The notes under the pieces: model-generated
What the model was told of the DNA's origin: nothing
The model's input: the letters and a program-made list of their open reading frames with translations, nothing else
The model's database searches: none
NCBI GenBank assembly: GCA_029880855.1
Contig: JAOUNS010000016.1
Coordinates: 1-64,000, forward strand
Length of the DNA stretch: 64,000 nucleotides
Source: Gammaproteobacteria bacterium
Lineage (GTDB): Bacteria > Pseudomonadota > Gammaproteobacteria > UBA6429 > Thiohalophilaceae
Reading direction: 5' to 3'
Translations under genes and position numbers: made by a program
Shown here: in pieces, positions 45,708 through 56,938 of the stretch
Layout: each line of letters starts with the position of its first letter
Numbering within the stretch: the stretch's first letter is position 1

Positions 45708-46745
45708 ATGCCAACACGCCGTTTGCCGATTTTACTGCTTACTATTTTCGTTTTGCCCACCTGTACCCCGGCGGCAGAACCCGAGGCTGCACACCGCACC
45801 ATCCAGTTTGGCTCGGAAAAAATTCTCAATGCATGCTGGAGCAAGGAACAATTGCGCGGTAAACCTGCAGAAAAGACCATCACCTATCGGCAAAGTCGCG
45901 CGGGCAAGGGGCCGCCCCCCGGTTTACCGCTGCGCACCACCCTGCCGGCGATCCCGGCCACACTGGAAGGTTCTATTCGCTCTGTCGTGTTGCCGGACCC
46001 GGATAAAAAACTGGTCGCGCTGACCTTCGATCTGTGTGAGCGGCAGGTGGAAAAAACCGGCTATGACGCGGCTGTTATCAACTATCTGCGCGACAACAAT
46101 ATTCCGGCAACTTTTTTTATCAGCGGCAAGTGGATGCGCAGTCATCCGGCCAAAACCAAACAACTCATGGCCGATCCCTTGTTTGAAATCGGCAACCATT
46201 CCTGGAATCACCCGGTGTTGTTTGATGTCACCGAACAGGAGTTCAGGAATCAGGTACTCTGGACCCAGGTACAATACGAAACTTTACGTGAAGAGTTGAA
46301 AACCACATTGCCGAAATGCGGCCTGCCTGCATCAGAGATAGATAATATTCCAAATGTGCCGGTTATGTTTCGTTTTCCGTATGGTGTCTGCCAACAAGAC
46401 ATGTTACAGCAAGTGCGCGATCTTGGCCTGACATCCATTCAATGGAATATTGTGACGGCCGATCCCTGGAAGAAGCAGAGTGCGGAAGGTATTGCCGATA
46501 TCATCCGGCGACAAATCAAACCGGGCTCGATTATTATCGCCCATGCCAACGGCCGGGGCAGAACAACGGGTAATGCCTTGCCCATTATCATTCCCGAGCT
46601 GATTGAAAAGGGTTATCAGTTTGTGACCGTGACACAACTGCTGCAGGCAGGTAAAGTGATGGCGTCGGATAACTGTTATGAACTCAAACCCGGAGATAAT
46701 CTCCGCTACACCAAAAAACGGGAAAAGACGCCGGAAAAACCATGA
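45708..46745 (+). CDS. Exported polysaccharide deacetylase family protein
   Basis: 345 residues with a signal peptide (MPTRRLPILLLTIFVLPTC). The NodB fold is seen as VALTFDLCERQVEKTGYD (motif 1), NIPATFFISGKWMRSH, and EIGNHSWNHPVLF (the HxxxH metal site). In motif 1 the usual TFDDG is TFDLCE, so the second Asp of the metal site is replaced; this is a feature of one group of the family. It overlaps the GNAT gene by four bases (ATGA), so they are coupled. Confidence 0.87.
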   Translation: MPTRRLPILLLTIFVLPTCTPAAEPEAAHRTIQFGSEKILNACWSKEQLRGKPAEKTITYRQSRAGKGPPPGLPLRTTLPAIPATLEGSIRSVVLPDPDKKLVALTFDLCERQVEKTGYDAAVINYLRDNNIPATFFISGKWMRSHPAKTKQLMADPLFEIGNHSWNHPVLFDVTEQEFRNQVLWTQVQYETLREELKTTLPKCGLPASEIDNIPNVPVMFRFPYGVCQQDMLQQVRDLGLTSIQWNIVTADPWKKQSAEGIADIIRRQIKPGSIIIAHANGRGRTTGNALPIIIPELIEKGYQFVTVTQLLQAGKVMASDNCYELKPGDNLRYTKKREKTPEKP

Positions 46746-47203
46746 ACGATCTCCAGATTAAACCTGTCCGGGCTGACATCGCTGCCGTATTTGCCGAGAC
46801 ATTGCCCACATTAACGCCGTGGCGTGAACTGGGTTATCAGGCCGACACCCTGCAACGCTATCTCGCACAAACCCAGGATGGTTTTCAGGCGCTCTGTCTG
46901 CATGCCGGCGACAAGCCGCTGGCGGTGATGACCATACGCACGCCGTGGTTGCGCGGTACACTGATGGAATTACTGGCGGTCTTGCCGGAACATCAGGGCC
47001 ATGGCTATGGCAAGTGGCTGATCGACTGGGTGAAAAATTCAAGCATTGAGCAAAACAGACATAATGTCTGGACGCTGGTCTCCGCCTTTAATCACAGAGC
47101 GATCGCCTTCTATCATGCACAGGGATTTGTTGAAGTGGGTACGCTCGATAATCTGATTGCTGAAGGTCAGGATGAAATTTTTCTGCGTGCGGTCATTAAA
47201 TAA
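46742..47203 (+). CDS. GNAT-family N-acetyltransferase
   Basis: 153 residues. The acetyl-CoA-binding motif A is VLPEHQGHGYGKWLIDWV (the QGHGYG loop), with AIAFYHAQGFVEVGTL as motif B. Its target (protein N-terminus, amine or sugar) is not visible. Translationally coupled to the deacetylase gene upstream. Confidence 0.88.
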   Translation: MNDLQIKPVRADIAAVFAETLPTLTPWRELGYQADTLQRYLAQTQDGFQALCLHAGDKPLAVMTIRTPWLRGTLMELLAVLPEHQGHGYGKWLIDWVKNSSIEQNRHNVWTLVSAFNHRAIAFYHAQGFVEVGTLDNLIAEGQDEIFLRAVIK

Positions 47204-47212
47204 TCGTGCGGC

Positions 47213-48073
47213 CTATACTTTGCCTTCTTTCATCTCCACCGCTCTGGCATAGAGTTTGTTTTTCTTTACCCCGCTGATTTCGGCGGCGGCAGCGGCGGCC
47301 TGTTTCACCGGCAGGTAGTTCAACAACACGTTTAATGTTTGTTCTGTTTCCGCATCGATCAGATCCGGATCACGCGGGGCGGCGCCGGCGACAACCAGCA
47401 CGATCTCCCCCCGTTGCTGGTCCTTGTCCTGTTCAACCCACCGGGCCAGATTTTCCAGACTGTCGCGCTTGATGGTCTCAAAGGTCTTGGTCAGCTCCCG
47501 GGCAAGGACGGCTTCTCGTTCCCTGCCAAAAACCTCGCCCATGTCCCGCAGACTGTCCAGAATACGATGGGGGGATTCATAAAACACCAGGGTGGCGGTT
47601 TGCGAGCGGAGTTGCTGCAAGACTTTGCGCCTGGCTGCCTGTTTGTTGGGTAAAAACCCCTCAAAACTAAAGCGATCTGTGGGCAGGCCGGCTGCGGCCA
47701 GGGCGGCCAACAGGGCGCTGGCGCCCGGAACCGGGATAACCCTGATATTGTGGGCCTGTGCCTGGTTAACCAGATGGTAACCGGGGTCACTGATGAGCGG
47801 GGTGCCGGCATCGGATATCACCGCAATTGACGCCCCGTCACGCAGGCGTTGCAGGAGTTTTTCGGTCATTTCACGTTCATTATGCTCATGATTGGCGATA
47901 CAGTGTGTCTTGATACCGAAATGACTGAGTAATTTCTGGCTGTGGCGGGTATCCTCGGCGGCAATAAGGTCAACGGATTGCAGAATCTCCAGGGCGCGTT
48001 GTGACAGGTCGCCCAGATTTCCGATGGGAGTTGCTACAATATATAAATTTCCTGCTGGATTTGACACTTCCAC
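47213..48073 (-). CDS. rsmI: 16S rRNA (cytidine(1402)-2'-O)-methyltransferase
   Basis: 286 residues, length standard. The tetrapyrrole-methylase-like fold begins LYIVATPIGNLGDLSQRALE; then SVDLIAAEDTRHSQKLLSHF, SDAGTPLISDPGYHLV and PGASALLAALAAAGLP carry the SAM-binding and substrate residues. RsmI 2'-O-methylates C1402 in the decoding centre. Divergent from lpoA, as in other Gammaproteobacteria. Confidence 0.97.
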   Translation of the reverse strand: MEVSNPAGNLYIVATPIGNLGDLSQRALEILQSVDLIAAEDTRHSQKLLSHFGIKTHCIANHEHNEREMTEKLLQRLRDGASIAVISDAGTPLISDPGYHLVNQAQAHNIRVIPVPGASALLAALAAAGLPTDRFSFEGFLPNKQAARRKVLQQLRSQTATLVFYESPHRILDSLRDMGEVFGREREAVLARELTKTFETIKRDSLENLARWVEQDKDQQRGEIVLVVAGAAPRDPDLIDAETEQTLNVLLNYLPVKQAAAAAAEISGVKKNKLYARAVEMKEGKV

Positions 48074-48126
48074 GTCCTGACCAGATACTGTATGGCTATA
48101 CCGAATAATTACATTAACACGACAGA

Positions 48127-49980
48127 ATGATAACTATGATATTACGCAGCGTACTGCTTGTATTGCTTTTTCTCGGCCTCGCTTCCTGTACCACTGTTCC
48201 ACGGCTCACCAAACAAGCCCTGGATGAGGCGGAAGACCATTTCAGCCGGGGCAACTATACCGAGGCGGCGAAGATGTTTAATGGTATGGCGGGACAGGCT
48301 CCATCCAACCGCCGGGGTGAGTTGCTGATGCGTGCCGCCGCCGCCATGGCCAAGGCCGAATTGGCCCCACAGGCGCGGGAAACCCTGGGTGCTGTCATTC
48401 TGGACAAGCGAAACCCGCACCAGGTCTTCTTATATAATCTGAGTCAAAGTCATCTGGCCCTGGCAGAACGCCGACCGGCCGATGTGTTTGGTTATCTGGC
48501 CGGCCCGCCACCGGTCAACACCAAGAAGCTGTATGTCGCAGAATATTTCCAGTTGCGCGCCGACGCCTACAAGATGCAGGGTAATCGTCTGGAAACCGCC
48601 CGCGAACTGGTCAAACGCGAGCAATTTCTCACTCTGCCTAAGCGTATCGAAGACAACCAAAAGGCCATCTGGGATGCGCTGTCCACACTGACCACCCGCG
48701 CCCTGCAACAATTACGCACTTCACCGCCACCGGATGTACTGAGCGGCTGGATGCATCTGGTGCAGATCGCCAAATCCTATCAGCTGGATCCCGCCCGGTT
48801 AAAACAACAGGTGGAGGCATGGCGCAAACTCTATCCCAAACACCCGGTGAGTAATGAACTGATTGCCGGACTCTCCAACCGCAAGGTGGAAGATGTGGCC
48901 CATCCACGCCATATTGCCCTGCTGTTGCCGTTCAGCGGCAAGTTTTCCCGTGTTGCTGAGGCCGTCAGAGACGGTTTCCTCGCCGCCTACTATTCATATG
49001 AAAACCGGGAAAACCAGACAGTCCAAATCTATGATGCAGGCAGTGACCCTGAAAAAGTGGTCGAAGTGTATCAACGAGCCGTGAAGGATGGCGCCCAGTT
49101 CATCGTCGGCCCGCTGGATAAGGATGCAGTAACCCGACTGGCCAATGAAGCACCCCTGCCGGTCCGTACCCTGGCATTAAACTACACCCAGGATGATGCC
49201 TCGGCACAAAACCTCTACCAGTTCGGTCTGCTGCCGGAAGAGGAAGCCCGACAGGTGGCGGAACGTACCTGGCTGGATGGCCATGTCTATGCCGCTGTAC
49301 TGGTCCCGGAGGGTCCGTGGGGTGAACGTGTCTTCAATGCCTTTAAGGAGCGTTGGGAATACATGGGCGGCAAGATTGTTGAACACCAAACCTATGATTC
49401 ATCAAAAAACGACTACTCCAAGCCGATTAAAACGCTGCTGGATATCGACGAAAGCCAGACTCGTTCCCATAAACTGACGACCGTATTGAAACAGGAATTG
49501 AAGTTCCAGCCGCGTCGACGCAAGGATATTGATTTTATTTTCCTGGCGGCATTCCCGCAGCAGGCCCGCGCCCTGCGTCCGCAGTTGAAGTTCTTCCATG
49601 CGACGGAGGTGCCGGTATACGCCACTTCGCACATTTTTACCGGGAACCTCAATCAGGAGAAGGACCGTGATATGGATGGTATGGTGTTTGGTGACATGCC
49701 CTGGGTACTGGCAGAGACCACCTCGCACCGCAGTCTGCGCTCCGATATCGAAAGCCAGATTTCCGAAGCCGGTAACAGTTTTCAGCGCCTCTATGCACTG
49801 GGCATTGATGCCTTCAACATCATCGGGGCACTCACTCCCCTGCGCCAGTACTCCTATGAACGTTATGATGGGGAAACCGGCAGCCTGAGTCTGGATGAAA
49901 AACAGCGCGTGCGCAGGCAGTTGACCTGGGTGAAGTTTCGCAGCGGACATCCACGCATGGTGGATCAGGCTTCGCGGTAA
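48127..49980 (+). CDS. lpoA: Penicillin-binding protein activator LpoA
   Basis: 617 residues, an outer-membrane lipoprotein (LFLGLASCTTVP lipobox) with a TPR-like N-terminal domain (about 30-250) and a C-terminal periplasmic-binding-protein-like domain (from HIALLLPFSGKFSRVAEAV). LpoA stimulates PBP1a. It heads the lpoA-yraN-diaA group, with gaps of 4-11 bases to yraN and diaA, supporting an operon. Confidence 0.96.
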   Translation: MITMILRSVLLVLLFLGLASCTTVPRLTKQALDEAEDHFSRGNYTEAAKMFNGMAGQAPSNRRGELLMRAAAAMAKAELAPQARETLGAVILDKRNPHQVFLYNLSQSHLALAERRPADVFGYLAGPPPVNTKKLYVAEYFQLRADAYKMQGNRLETARELVKREQFLTLPKRIEDNQKAIWDALSTLTTRALQQLRTSPPPDVLSGWMHLVQIAKSYQLDPARLKQQVEAWRKLYPKHPVSNELIAGLSNRKVEDVAHPRHIALLLPFSGKFSRVAEAVRDGFLAAYYSYENRENQTVQIYDAGSDPEKVVEVYQRAVKDGAQFIVGPLDKDAVTRLANEAPLPVRTLALNYTQDDASAQNLYQFGLLPEEEARQVAERTWLDGHVYAAVLVPEGPWGERVFNAFKERWEYMGGKIVEHQTYDSSKNDYSKPIKTLLDIDESQTRSHKLTTVLKQELKFQPRRRKDIDFIFLAAFPQQARALRPQLKFFHATEVPVYATSHIFTGNLNQEKDRDMDGMVFGDMPWVLAETTSHRSLRSDIESQISEAGNSFQRLYALGIDAFNIIGALTPLRQYSYERYDGETGSLSLDEKQRVRRQLTWVKFRSGHPRMVDQASR

Positions 49981-49984
49981 TCCG

Positions 49985-50949
<965 letters not shown>

Positions 50950-51003
50950 CGCCGCTGCTGTCCGCCATCCAGCGCGTGACAGCATGAAATCGTCGTTCTG
51001 ATC

Positions 51004-52407
51004 ATGCCTGCACCTTCTCCACTGCCTGCTGCTGTAGTAAAGCAACTGCGTGACCTGTTGGGTAAAACCGCCGTGTTAACGGAGGAATCGGAGCGATTTG
51101 CCTACGGCTACGACAACAGCCGTCGCCAGGCCATTCCCGATGCCGTGGTGTTTGTGGAAAGCCATGCCCAGGTGCTGGAGATCGTTCGCCTGTGTCATGA
51201 ACATCACATACCGCTGATTGCCCGCGGTCGCGGCACGGGAACGACCGGCGCCACCGTCCCCACCAGAGGAGGGATTGTCCTCTCCACCGAACGCATGAAT
51301 AAAATTCTGCGTATTGATACCGCCAATCGATACATGGTGGTGGAACCGGGAGTGATTAATCAGGCAGTACAGCAGGCTGCCGCCAAGCACGGCTTTTTCT
51401 GGGCGCCTGATCCGGGCAGCAGCAACTATTGCACCGTCGGCGGCAACCTGGCCTATAACTCAGCCGGCCCCCGTGCGGTGAAATACGGGACCCCAAGGGA
51501 AAACACCCTGGGTTTGCGCGCTGTCACCGGTGCAGGCAAAACGATCCGCACCGGGGTCTACACCACCAAGGGGGTGGTGGGCTATGACCTGACCCGGTTG
51601 TTGATTGGCTCCGAAGGTACACTGGCTGTCATCACCGAAGCCACACTGAAACTGCTGCCGCTGGCGGAGAGCAGTCGCACCATGCAGGCTGTCTACACCG
51701 ATATTGATTCTGCCACCGAGGCGGTGGCGGCCATCATGGCCCAACCGGTCACCCCTTGCGCGCTGGAATTTATTGATCACCAGGCAATCGAGATGATTCG
51801 TGGTTATTCCAGTGTCGAACTGCCGACCAAAGCCGGCGCCATGCTGATGATCGAAGTGGACGGCTCATCCCACAGCATTGAACATGATGCCGCCTGTCTT
51901 GAAAAAGCGGCCACCACCACCGGTTTGCTGGAATTTAAAACAGCACGCAATGCGGATGAAGTGAAAGCCCTGTGGGAAACCCGCAAGGCCCTGTCACCGG
52001 CCTTGCGCAATGTGGCGCCGAAAAAGATCAATGAGGATGTGGTGGTGCCGGTCGCCCACATCCCCGCTCTGATCCGCGGGCTGGAAAAACTGGCGCAGGA
52101 ATACGGCATTACGATTGTCAATTTCGGTCATGCGGGTAACGGCAACATCCACGTCAACCTGCTGGTGGACCCGGATGATCCGCTGCAAATGAAAAATGCC
52201 AAGCTGTGTCTGGATGAGGTCTTCGCGTTGGTGCTGAAACTGGATGGAACCTTGTCCGGTGAACATGGCGTGGGACTGGAAAAACAGGCCTATATTGATC
52301 GGGAAATTGATCCGGTGACACTGGATCTGATGCAGCGTATCAAACAGCAGTTCGACCCCAACGGTATTCTGAATCCGGGCAAGATGTTCCCGCCCGCCGA
52401 CAGTTAA
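51004..52407 (+). CDS. FAD-linked oxidase (GlcD/D-lactate dehydrogenase type)
   Basis: 467 residues. N-terminal PCMH-type FAD domain: [20 protein letters not shown] and [20 protein letters not shown]-terminal FAD-linked oxidase domain: [21 protein letters not shown] segment (here [17 protein letters not shown]) and [15 protein letters not shown]. Oxidises a 2-hydroxy acid such as D-lactate or glycolate. Its stop overlaps, tail to tail, the stop of the macro-domain gene (52404-52407). Confidence 0.92.
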   Translation: MPAPSPLPAAVVKQLRDLLGKTAVLTEESERFAYGYDNSRRQAIPDAVVFVESHAQVLEIVRLCHEHHIPLIARGRGTGTTGATVPTRGGIVLSTERMNKILRIDTANRYMVVEPGVINQAVQQAAAKHGFFWAPDPGSSNYCTVGGNLAYNSAGPRAVKYGTPRENTLGLRAVTGAGKTIRTGVYTTKGVVGYDLTRLLIGSEGTLAVITEATLKLLPLAESSRTMQAVYTDIDSATEAVAAIMAQPVTPCALEFIDHQAIEMIRGYSSVELPTKAGAMLMIEVDGSSHSIEHDAACLEKAATTTGLLEFKTARNADEVKALWETRKALSPALRNVAPKKINEDVVVPVAHIPALIRGLEKLAQEYGITIVNFGHAGNGNIHVNLLVDPDDPLQMKNAKLCLDEVFALVLKLDGTLSGEHGVGLEKQAYIDREIDPVTLDLMQRIKQQFDPNGILNPGKMFPPADS

Positions 52408-52895
52408 ACGCTCAACAAACGCCGGTAGCGTTCGGCATCATCCCCGCTGAAACAACAGGCAATGATCCGCGCGAATCGGTCGGCATATTCGCGCATCACA
52501 GCCACAGCGATTTCAGCGGCCTGTTGTTTGGGAAAGCCATATACCCCGGTGCTGATACCCGGAAAAGCGATGGAGTGAAGCTTGTTCTCCAGCGCGATCT
52601 CGAAGGAGCGACGATAACAGCTTTCCAGCAGGGCCGCCTCACCGTCATCCCCGCCATTCCAGACAGGTCCCACCGTGTGGATGACATATTTGGCCGGCAA
52701 GCGGTAACCCCTGGTGAGTTTGGCTTCCCCGGTTTTACAGCCATGCAGAGTCCGACATTCAGCCAGCAAATCCGCTCCGGCCGCACGATGAATGGCGCCG
52801 TCCACACCACCACCGCCAAGCAATGAACTGTTGGCTGCATTGACGATGGCATCCACTGTCAATTTGGTAATGTCACCCTGATGGATTTCGATCAT
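52404..52895 (-). CDS. Macro-domain O-acetyl-ADP-ribose deacetylase-like protein
   Basis: 163 residues of a single macro domain: [27 protein letters not shown], and [20 protein letters not shown]. It hydrolyses ADP-ribose esters such as O-acetyl-ADP-ribose; YmdB is the E. coli relative. Convergent with the oxidase gene, and just downstream of sspB on the same strand, with 14 bases between. Confidence 0.93.
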   Translation of the reverse strand: MIEIHQGDITKLTVDAIVNAANSSLLGGGGVDGAIHRAAGADLLAECRTLHGCKTGEAKLTRGYRLPAKYVIHTVGPVWNGGDDGEAALLESCYRRSFEIALENKLHSIAFPGISTGVYGFPKQQAAEIAVAVMREYADRFARIIACCFSGDDAERYRRLLSV

Positions 52896-52909
52896 GGAAC
52901 GGCGTGCAA

Positions 52910-53290
52910 TTACTTGACGAGTTTCAGCTTGGGCTTTTTGGTCTTCTTGCCGGCGGTATTCGGGCCGTCACCACCGCCATTCTCCGCCTCGTTAAAGACC
53001 ATACCCTGCCCGTTTTCCTTGGCGTAAATGGCCATGACAGAGCTGACCGGGAAAGAGACTTCGGTTGGATTGCCGGAAAAACGGGCGCTGAACATGATTT
53101 CGTTGTTACCCAATTCGAGACGAGACACGGCGCGTGGTGCGATATTCAGGACAATTTTGCCATTATCCACATACTGGAGCGGTACCTGAACCTCATCATT
53201 CTGTGCATTGACCAGAACGTAGGGTGTCATTTCGTTATCAACGATCCATTCGTAGATTGCGCGCAACAAGTAAGGTTGACTGGGTAACAT
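52910..53290 (-). CDS. sspB: ClpXP protease specificity-enhancing factor SspB
   Basis: 126 residues. The substrate-binding domain is intact: [40 protein letters not shown] and [13 protein letters not shown] flexible linker follows and the short ClpX-binding tail ends PKLKLVK. It delivers ssrA-tagged proteins to ClpXP. A terminator lies between sspA and sspB, so its transcription may not depend on the sspA promoter alone. Confidence 0.96.
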   Translation of the reverse strand: MLPSQPYLLRAIYEWIVDNEMTPYVLVNAQNDEVQVPLQYVDNGKIVLNIAPRAVSRLELGNNEIMFSARFSGNPTEVSFPVSSVMAIYAKENGQGMVFNEAENGGGDGPNTAGKKTKKPKLKLVK

Positions 53291-53390
53291 AGTGTGCTCG
53301 CCTGGGCTGATTTCCTGACCCCTATTTTTATCAAAATTTGGCCATTCTGGACAGGGGTGATTATCAAGGAATGGGAAATTTTCCGGCCTG

Positions 53391-53421
53391 AAACAAAAAC
53401 GGCCCCTGGTTCGGAGCCGTT
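53391..53421 (-). terminator. Rho-independent terminator after sspA
   Basis: On the minus strand AACGGCTCC-GAACCA-GGGGCCGTT forms a 9-bp stem (with one G-T-type pair) and is followed by TTTTGTTT. It lies 22 bases past the sspA stop and 100 bases before sspB. Confidence 0.8.
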
Positions 53422-53442
53422 AAAGTGCAAAATTACAATGAG

Positions 53443-54069
53443 TTACGCGCTCTGACGCAGTTCCTTTTCACCTTCGGTCAGACTGGACTTGAACGAATCC
53501 CGGGTAAACATCCGGTTGGCATATTCGGTCAGCGGCCTGGCCACGGCAGGCAATTCAACCCCCAATTGGGGCAAACGCCACAATAACGGCGCCAGCACAC
53601 AATCCATCAGGGTGAACTCATCACTCATGAAAAACGGTTTCTGATCAAAAACGGGTGAGGCGCTGACCAGGCTGTCCCGCAATTCCTTGCGCGCTGACTC
53701 AACATCATCGCCGGCCACAATCCGATCCACCAGCGCAAACCAGTCACGCTTGATGCGGTGCAGCATCAGGCGATTACGCGCCCGGGAAACCGGGTCAACC
53801 GGCATCAGGGGCGGGTGAGGAAAGCGCTCATCCAGGTATTCCATGACAACGCTGTAATCGTAGAGCACCAAATCGCGATCCACGAGTGTCGGCGTTTCAT
53901 TGTAAGGATTGAGATCCTTCAAGTCTTCAGGTGTGTTATTGATATCAACATCCTGCACTTCAAAACTGATGCCTTTCTCCGCCAATACGATCCGTACGAT
54001 GTGGCAATACGGACAGGTATCTGCGGAAAACAGGGTCATTGCCAAACGTCTGTTTGCCATTTGCGCCAT
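53443..54069 (-). CDS. sspA: Stringent starvation protein A
   Basis: 208 residues of GST fold without the GST catalytic residues. MTLFSADTCPYCHIVRIVLA and VLYDYSVVMEYLDERFPHPP mark the thioredoxin-like half; the PHPPLMPVDP region contacts RNA polymerase. Controls stationary-phase and acid-stress genes in E. coli. Placed directly after petC, as commonly found in Gammaproteobacteria. Confidence 0.96.
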   Translation of the reverse strand: MAQMANRRLAMTLFSADTCPYCHIVRIVLAEKGISFEVQDVDINNTPEDLKDLNPYNETPTLVDRDLVLYDYSVVMEYLDERFPHPPLMPVDPVSRARNRLMLHRIKRDWFALVDRIVAGDDVESARKELRDSLVSASPVFDQKPFFMSDEFTLMDCVLAPLLWRLPQLGVELPAVARPLTEYANRMFTRDSFKSSLTEGEKELRQSA

Positions 54070-54143
54070 AATTTCACCTTACCAAATTATCTTGCCTGCA
54101 GGGAATGGACGGGGTTATCACACCCCGTCCGCTGACTGCTGAT

Positions 54144-54914
54144 CTAGTGAATGTCTTTCCAGAATTCTTTCTTCAGTGCATAGCTCAGCACGCCGAAGAT
54201 CATCAGGAAGAGAATAACCCAAAGACCAACTGTCTTACGGGTTTGCTGGGCCGGTTCACCCATGTAAACCATGAAGGCAACCAGATCGCGCATGGCGTCT
54301 GCGTATTCCGCTTCAGTCAGTTTACCGGGTTTGACCATTTCGAGCTTTTCAATAACTTTCTTTTCCTTGCCGTCGTGGCCTTTTACCGTCTTGTAAACGG
54401 CTTTTTTCAGCCCCTGTAATTCCCACATGACATGGGGCATACCGACATTGGGGAAACGCTGGTTGTTGACACCATACGGACGCGACTCATCGATATAGAA
54501 AGTCATCAGGTAGGTATAGAGCCAGTCTGCGCCACGAGCACGCGAGACCACGGACAGGTCCGGAATCTTGGTGCCAAACCACTGTTTGGTATCGCTGGTG
54601 CGCATGGCAACATCCATCAGTGAACCGATCTTGGTGGGTTCGCCATGCGGCTTTTTGGAATAATCCGCAGTGAAGATCAGATTCTCGAGGACCTGTTTTT
54701 CACTCATCCCCAGATCCTCAGCCATGCGGTTATAACGCATGGCTTTGGCGCTGTGACAACTCAGACAGTAGTTGGTGAACAATTTGGCGCCGCGTTGCAG
54801 CGAGGCCTTGTTGTTCAGGTCGATGTCAACGTCAAGGTTGTGCATACCGCCACCTGCCGCCAATGCCGGCGCAGTGATCACACTCAACAGAAATGCAACG
54901 ATTATCTTTTTCAT
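54144..54914 (-). CDS. petC: Ubiquinol-cytochrome c reductase, cytochrome c1
   Basis: 256 residues. Signal peptide (VAFLLSVITAPALAAGG), the haem c motif CLSCHSAKAMRYNRM (C-x-x-C-H), the axial Met region (PNVGMPHVMWELQGL), and a C-terminal transmembrane anchor (GLWVILFLMIFGVLSYALKK). Its ATG overlaps the cytochrome b stop (TAATG). Third gene of petABC. Confidence 0.97.
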   Translation of the reverse strand: MKKIIVAFLLSVITAPALAAGGGMHNLDVDIDLNNKASLQRGAKLFTNYCLSCHSAKAMRYNRMAEDLGMSEKQVLENLIFTADYSKKPHGEPTKIGSLMDVAMRTSDTKQWFGTKIPDLSVVSRARGADWLYTYLMTFYIDESRPYGVNNQRFPNVGMPHVMWELQGLKKAVYKTVKGHDGKEKKVIEKLEMVKPGKLTEAEYADAMRDLVAFMVYMGEPAQQTRKTVGLWVILFLMIFGVLSYALKKEFWKDIH

Positions 54915-56149
54915 TAGTCTGTCACCCTCTCTGGTACCGGCTTGGTTTTTTCAAACTTGGGAATAAACCACAAGGCCACGAAATACGCGAAATACAGGAA
55001 CGTAAATATCTGCGCCGCCAGTGTCCTGCCCGGTGTAGAAGGCAGTACACCCAGATAACCCAGTGCAACGAAGCTGACAACAAAGACTGCCAGGGCAAGT
55101 TTGAAGCACAGACCACGGTAGCGAATGGATTTAACCGGGCTACGATCAATCCAGGGCAGGAAGAACAGCACAATGATAGCTGCACCCATCACGATAACGC
55201 CCGGGAACTGGGAACCGAGCAGCGGCGGAACCGCACGCAACATGGCGTAGAACGGAGTGAAATACCAGACCGGCGCAATATGTTCCGGCGTCTTCAGCGG
55301 ATCAGCCTGTTCGAAGTTGGGAGGCTCGATAAAGTAACCACCCATCTCCGGTGCAAAGAAGACCACCGCGAAGAAGAAGATCAGGAACACCACCACACCG
55401 ACGATATCTTTCACGGTGTAGTACGGATGGAACGGGATACCGTCCAGCGGAATACCATCCGGGCCTTTGTTCTTCTTGATTTCGATACCATCGGGGTTAT
55501 TGGAACCCACTTCATGCAGGGCGATGATATGCACCACCACCAGCGCTGCCAGCACAAACGGCAGGGCAATCACATGGAAGGCGAAGAAGCGATTCAGTGT
55601 GGCGTCAGAAATAACGAAGTCACCACGAATCCACTCGGACAGCGGTTCACCGATACCAAACGGTACAGCGGCGAACAGATTTACAATTACCTGGGCGCCC
55701 CAGAAGGACATCTGTCCCCATGGCAGCAGGTAACCGAAGAAGGCTTCCGCCATCAGGGCCACATAGATCAGGACACCGAAGATCCACAGCAGCTCACGGG
55801 GCTTCTTGTAGGAGCCGTACATCATGCCGCGGAACATATGCAGGTAGACCACCAGGAAGAAGGCAGAAGCGCCGGTGGAGTGCATATAACGGATAAACCA
55901 GCCCCAGTTCACGTCACGCATTATGAACTCGACGGAGAAGAAGGCCAGTTCGGCGTCAGGTTTGTAGTACATGGTGAGGACGATGCCGGTCACAATCTGA
56001 ATGACAAAGACCAGCAGCGCCAGTGAACCAAAGAAATACCAGAAGTTAAAATTCTTTGGTGCATAATATTCGGACAGATGCTCTTTCCACATCTTGGTGA
56101 GCGGAAAACGATCATCAATCCAGCCTAAAAGTGCAGTCAGCTTGTCCAT
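54914..56149 (-). CDS. petB: Ubiquinol-cytochrome c reductase, cytochrome b
   Basis: 411 residues with about nine hydrophobic segments. Haem ligands come from YMHSTGASAFFLVVYLHMF and AFHVIALPFVLAALVVVHII. The Qo-site PEW motif is present as APVWYF in place of PEWY, a variant that lies at the expected place. Overlaps petA and petC by one base pair pattern each (TGATG, TAATG), so the three are coupled. Confidence 0.96.
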   Translation of the reverse strand: MDKLTALLGWIDDRFPLTKMWKEHLSEYYAPKNFNFWYFFGSLALLVFVIQIVTGIVLTMYYKPDAELAFFSVEFIMRDVNWGWFIRYMHSTGASAFFLVVYLHMFRGMMYGSYKKPRELLWIFGVLIYVALMAEAFFGYLLPWGQMSFWGAQVIVNLFAAVPFGIGEPLSEWIRGDFVISDATLNRFFAFHVIALPFVLAALVVVHIIALHEVGSNNPDGIEIKKNKGPDGIPLDGIPFHPYYTVKDIVGVVVFLIFFFAVVFFAPEMGGYFIEPPNFEQADPLKTPEHIAPVWYFTPFYAMLRAVPPLLGSQFPGVIVMGAAIIVLFFLPWIDRSPVKSIRYRGLCFKLALAVFVVSFVALGYLGVLPSTPGRTLAAQIFTFLYFAYFVALWFIPKFEKTKPVPERVTD

Positions 56150-56754
56150 CAGGCGGCTCCTTCAGCTGTATCCAAACCAACCAGAATGACGGTCTCACTC
56201 AGGTACATGTGCGGCGGGATGGGCAGGTTCGACGGAGCCGGAACACCGCTGTATACGCGGCCGGACAGGTCAAACTTGGAACCGTGACAGGGGCAGAAGT
56301 AGCCACCCATCCAGTCGTCACCAAGATCAGCAGGAGCCAACTCAGGACGATACTTGGGTGAACAACCCAGGTGAGTACAAATACCTTCCATGACAATAAT
56401 CTCGGCGTGGTCAGTACGTGAACGGTGGAAGTTTTTGGCATACTCAGGTTGCTTGGAGGCGCCTGATTCTGCGTCAGTGAGGTGACCGATGTTCTTTTTC
56501 AGGTCATCCATATTGTCTTTGGTGCGACGCACAATCCATACAGGCTTGCCACGCCATTCCACGGTGATCATGCCACCGGGCTCAAGTTTGCTGATATCCA
56601 CTTCCACCGGGGCACCGGCCGCTTTGGCGCGGGCACTCGGATTCATGGAGGATGCGAAAGGTATAATCAGACCGACGGTACCTACTGCTCCGACCACTGA
56701 TGTGGCCGCAGTCAGAAAGCGACGTCGGCTGTTATCAACGCCATCTGTACTCAT
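56149..56754 (-). CDS. petA: Ubiquinol-cytochrome c reductase, Rieske iron-sulfur subunit
   Basis: 201 residues. Tat signal with membrane anchor: NSRRRFLTAATSVVGAVGTV. The 2Fe-2S ligands are CTHLGCSPKY and YFCPCHGSKFDLSG (C-x-H ... C-x-x-H). First gene of the petABC operon; the intergenic region upstream (to 56939) should carry its promoter. Confidence 0.97.
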   Translation of the reverse strand: MSTDGVDNSRRRFLTAATSVVGAVGTVGLIIPFASSMNPSARAKAAGAPVEVDISKLEPGGMITVEWRGKPVWIVRRTKDNMDDLKKNIGHLTDAESGASKQPEYAKNFHRSRTDHAEIIVMEGICTHLGCSPKYRPELAPADLGDDWMGGYFCPCHGSKFDLSGRVYSGVPAPSNLPIPPHMYLSETVILVGLDTAEGAA

Positions 56755-56938
56755 TTGATGATCTCCAGATACTTATAAAACCGGACAGGCAGTGACTGAA
56801 AATTGTTGTTTGTTTTGTTAATCACTGTGTTTGAAAACCAGATATTACTTATTATCTCTATGCGAACGGCGGCACATTCTGGACCAAGCAGCCTCATTGG
56901 TCAAGGGGAATATCAAAAAAGCTCAGCTATTCAATCGG

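Noticed and set aside
55200..55300. Loss of cytochrome b function because PEWY reads PVWYF
   Set aside because: All haem-ligand segments and the operon are intact, and Qo motif variants are known; it is noted as a variant, not a defect.
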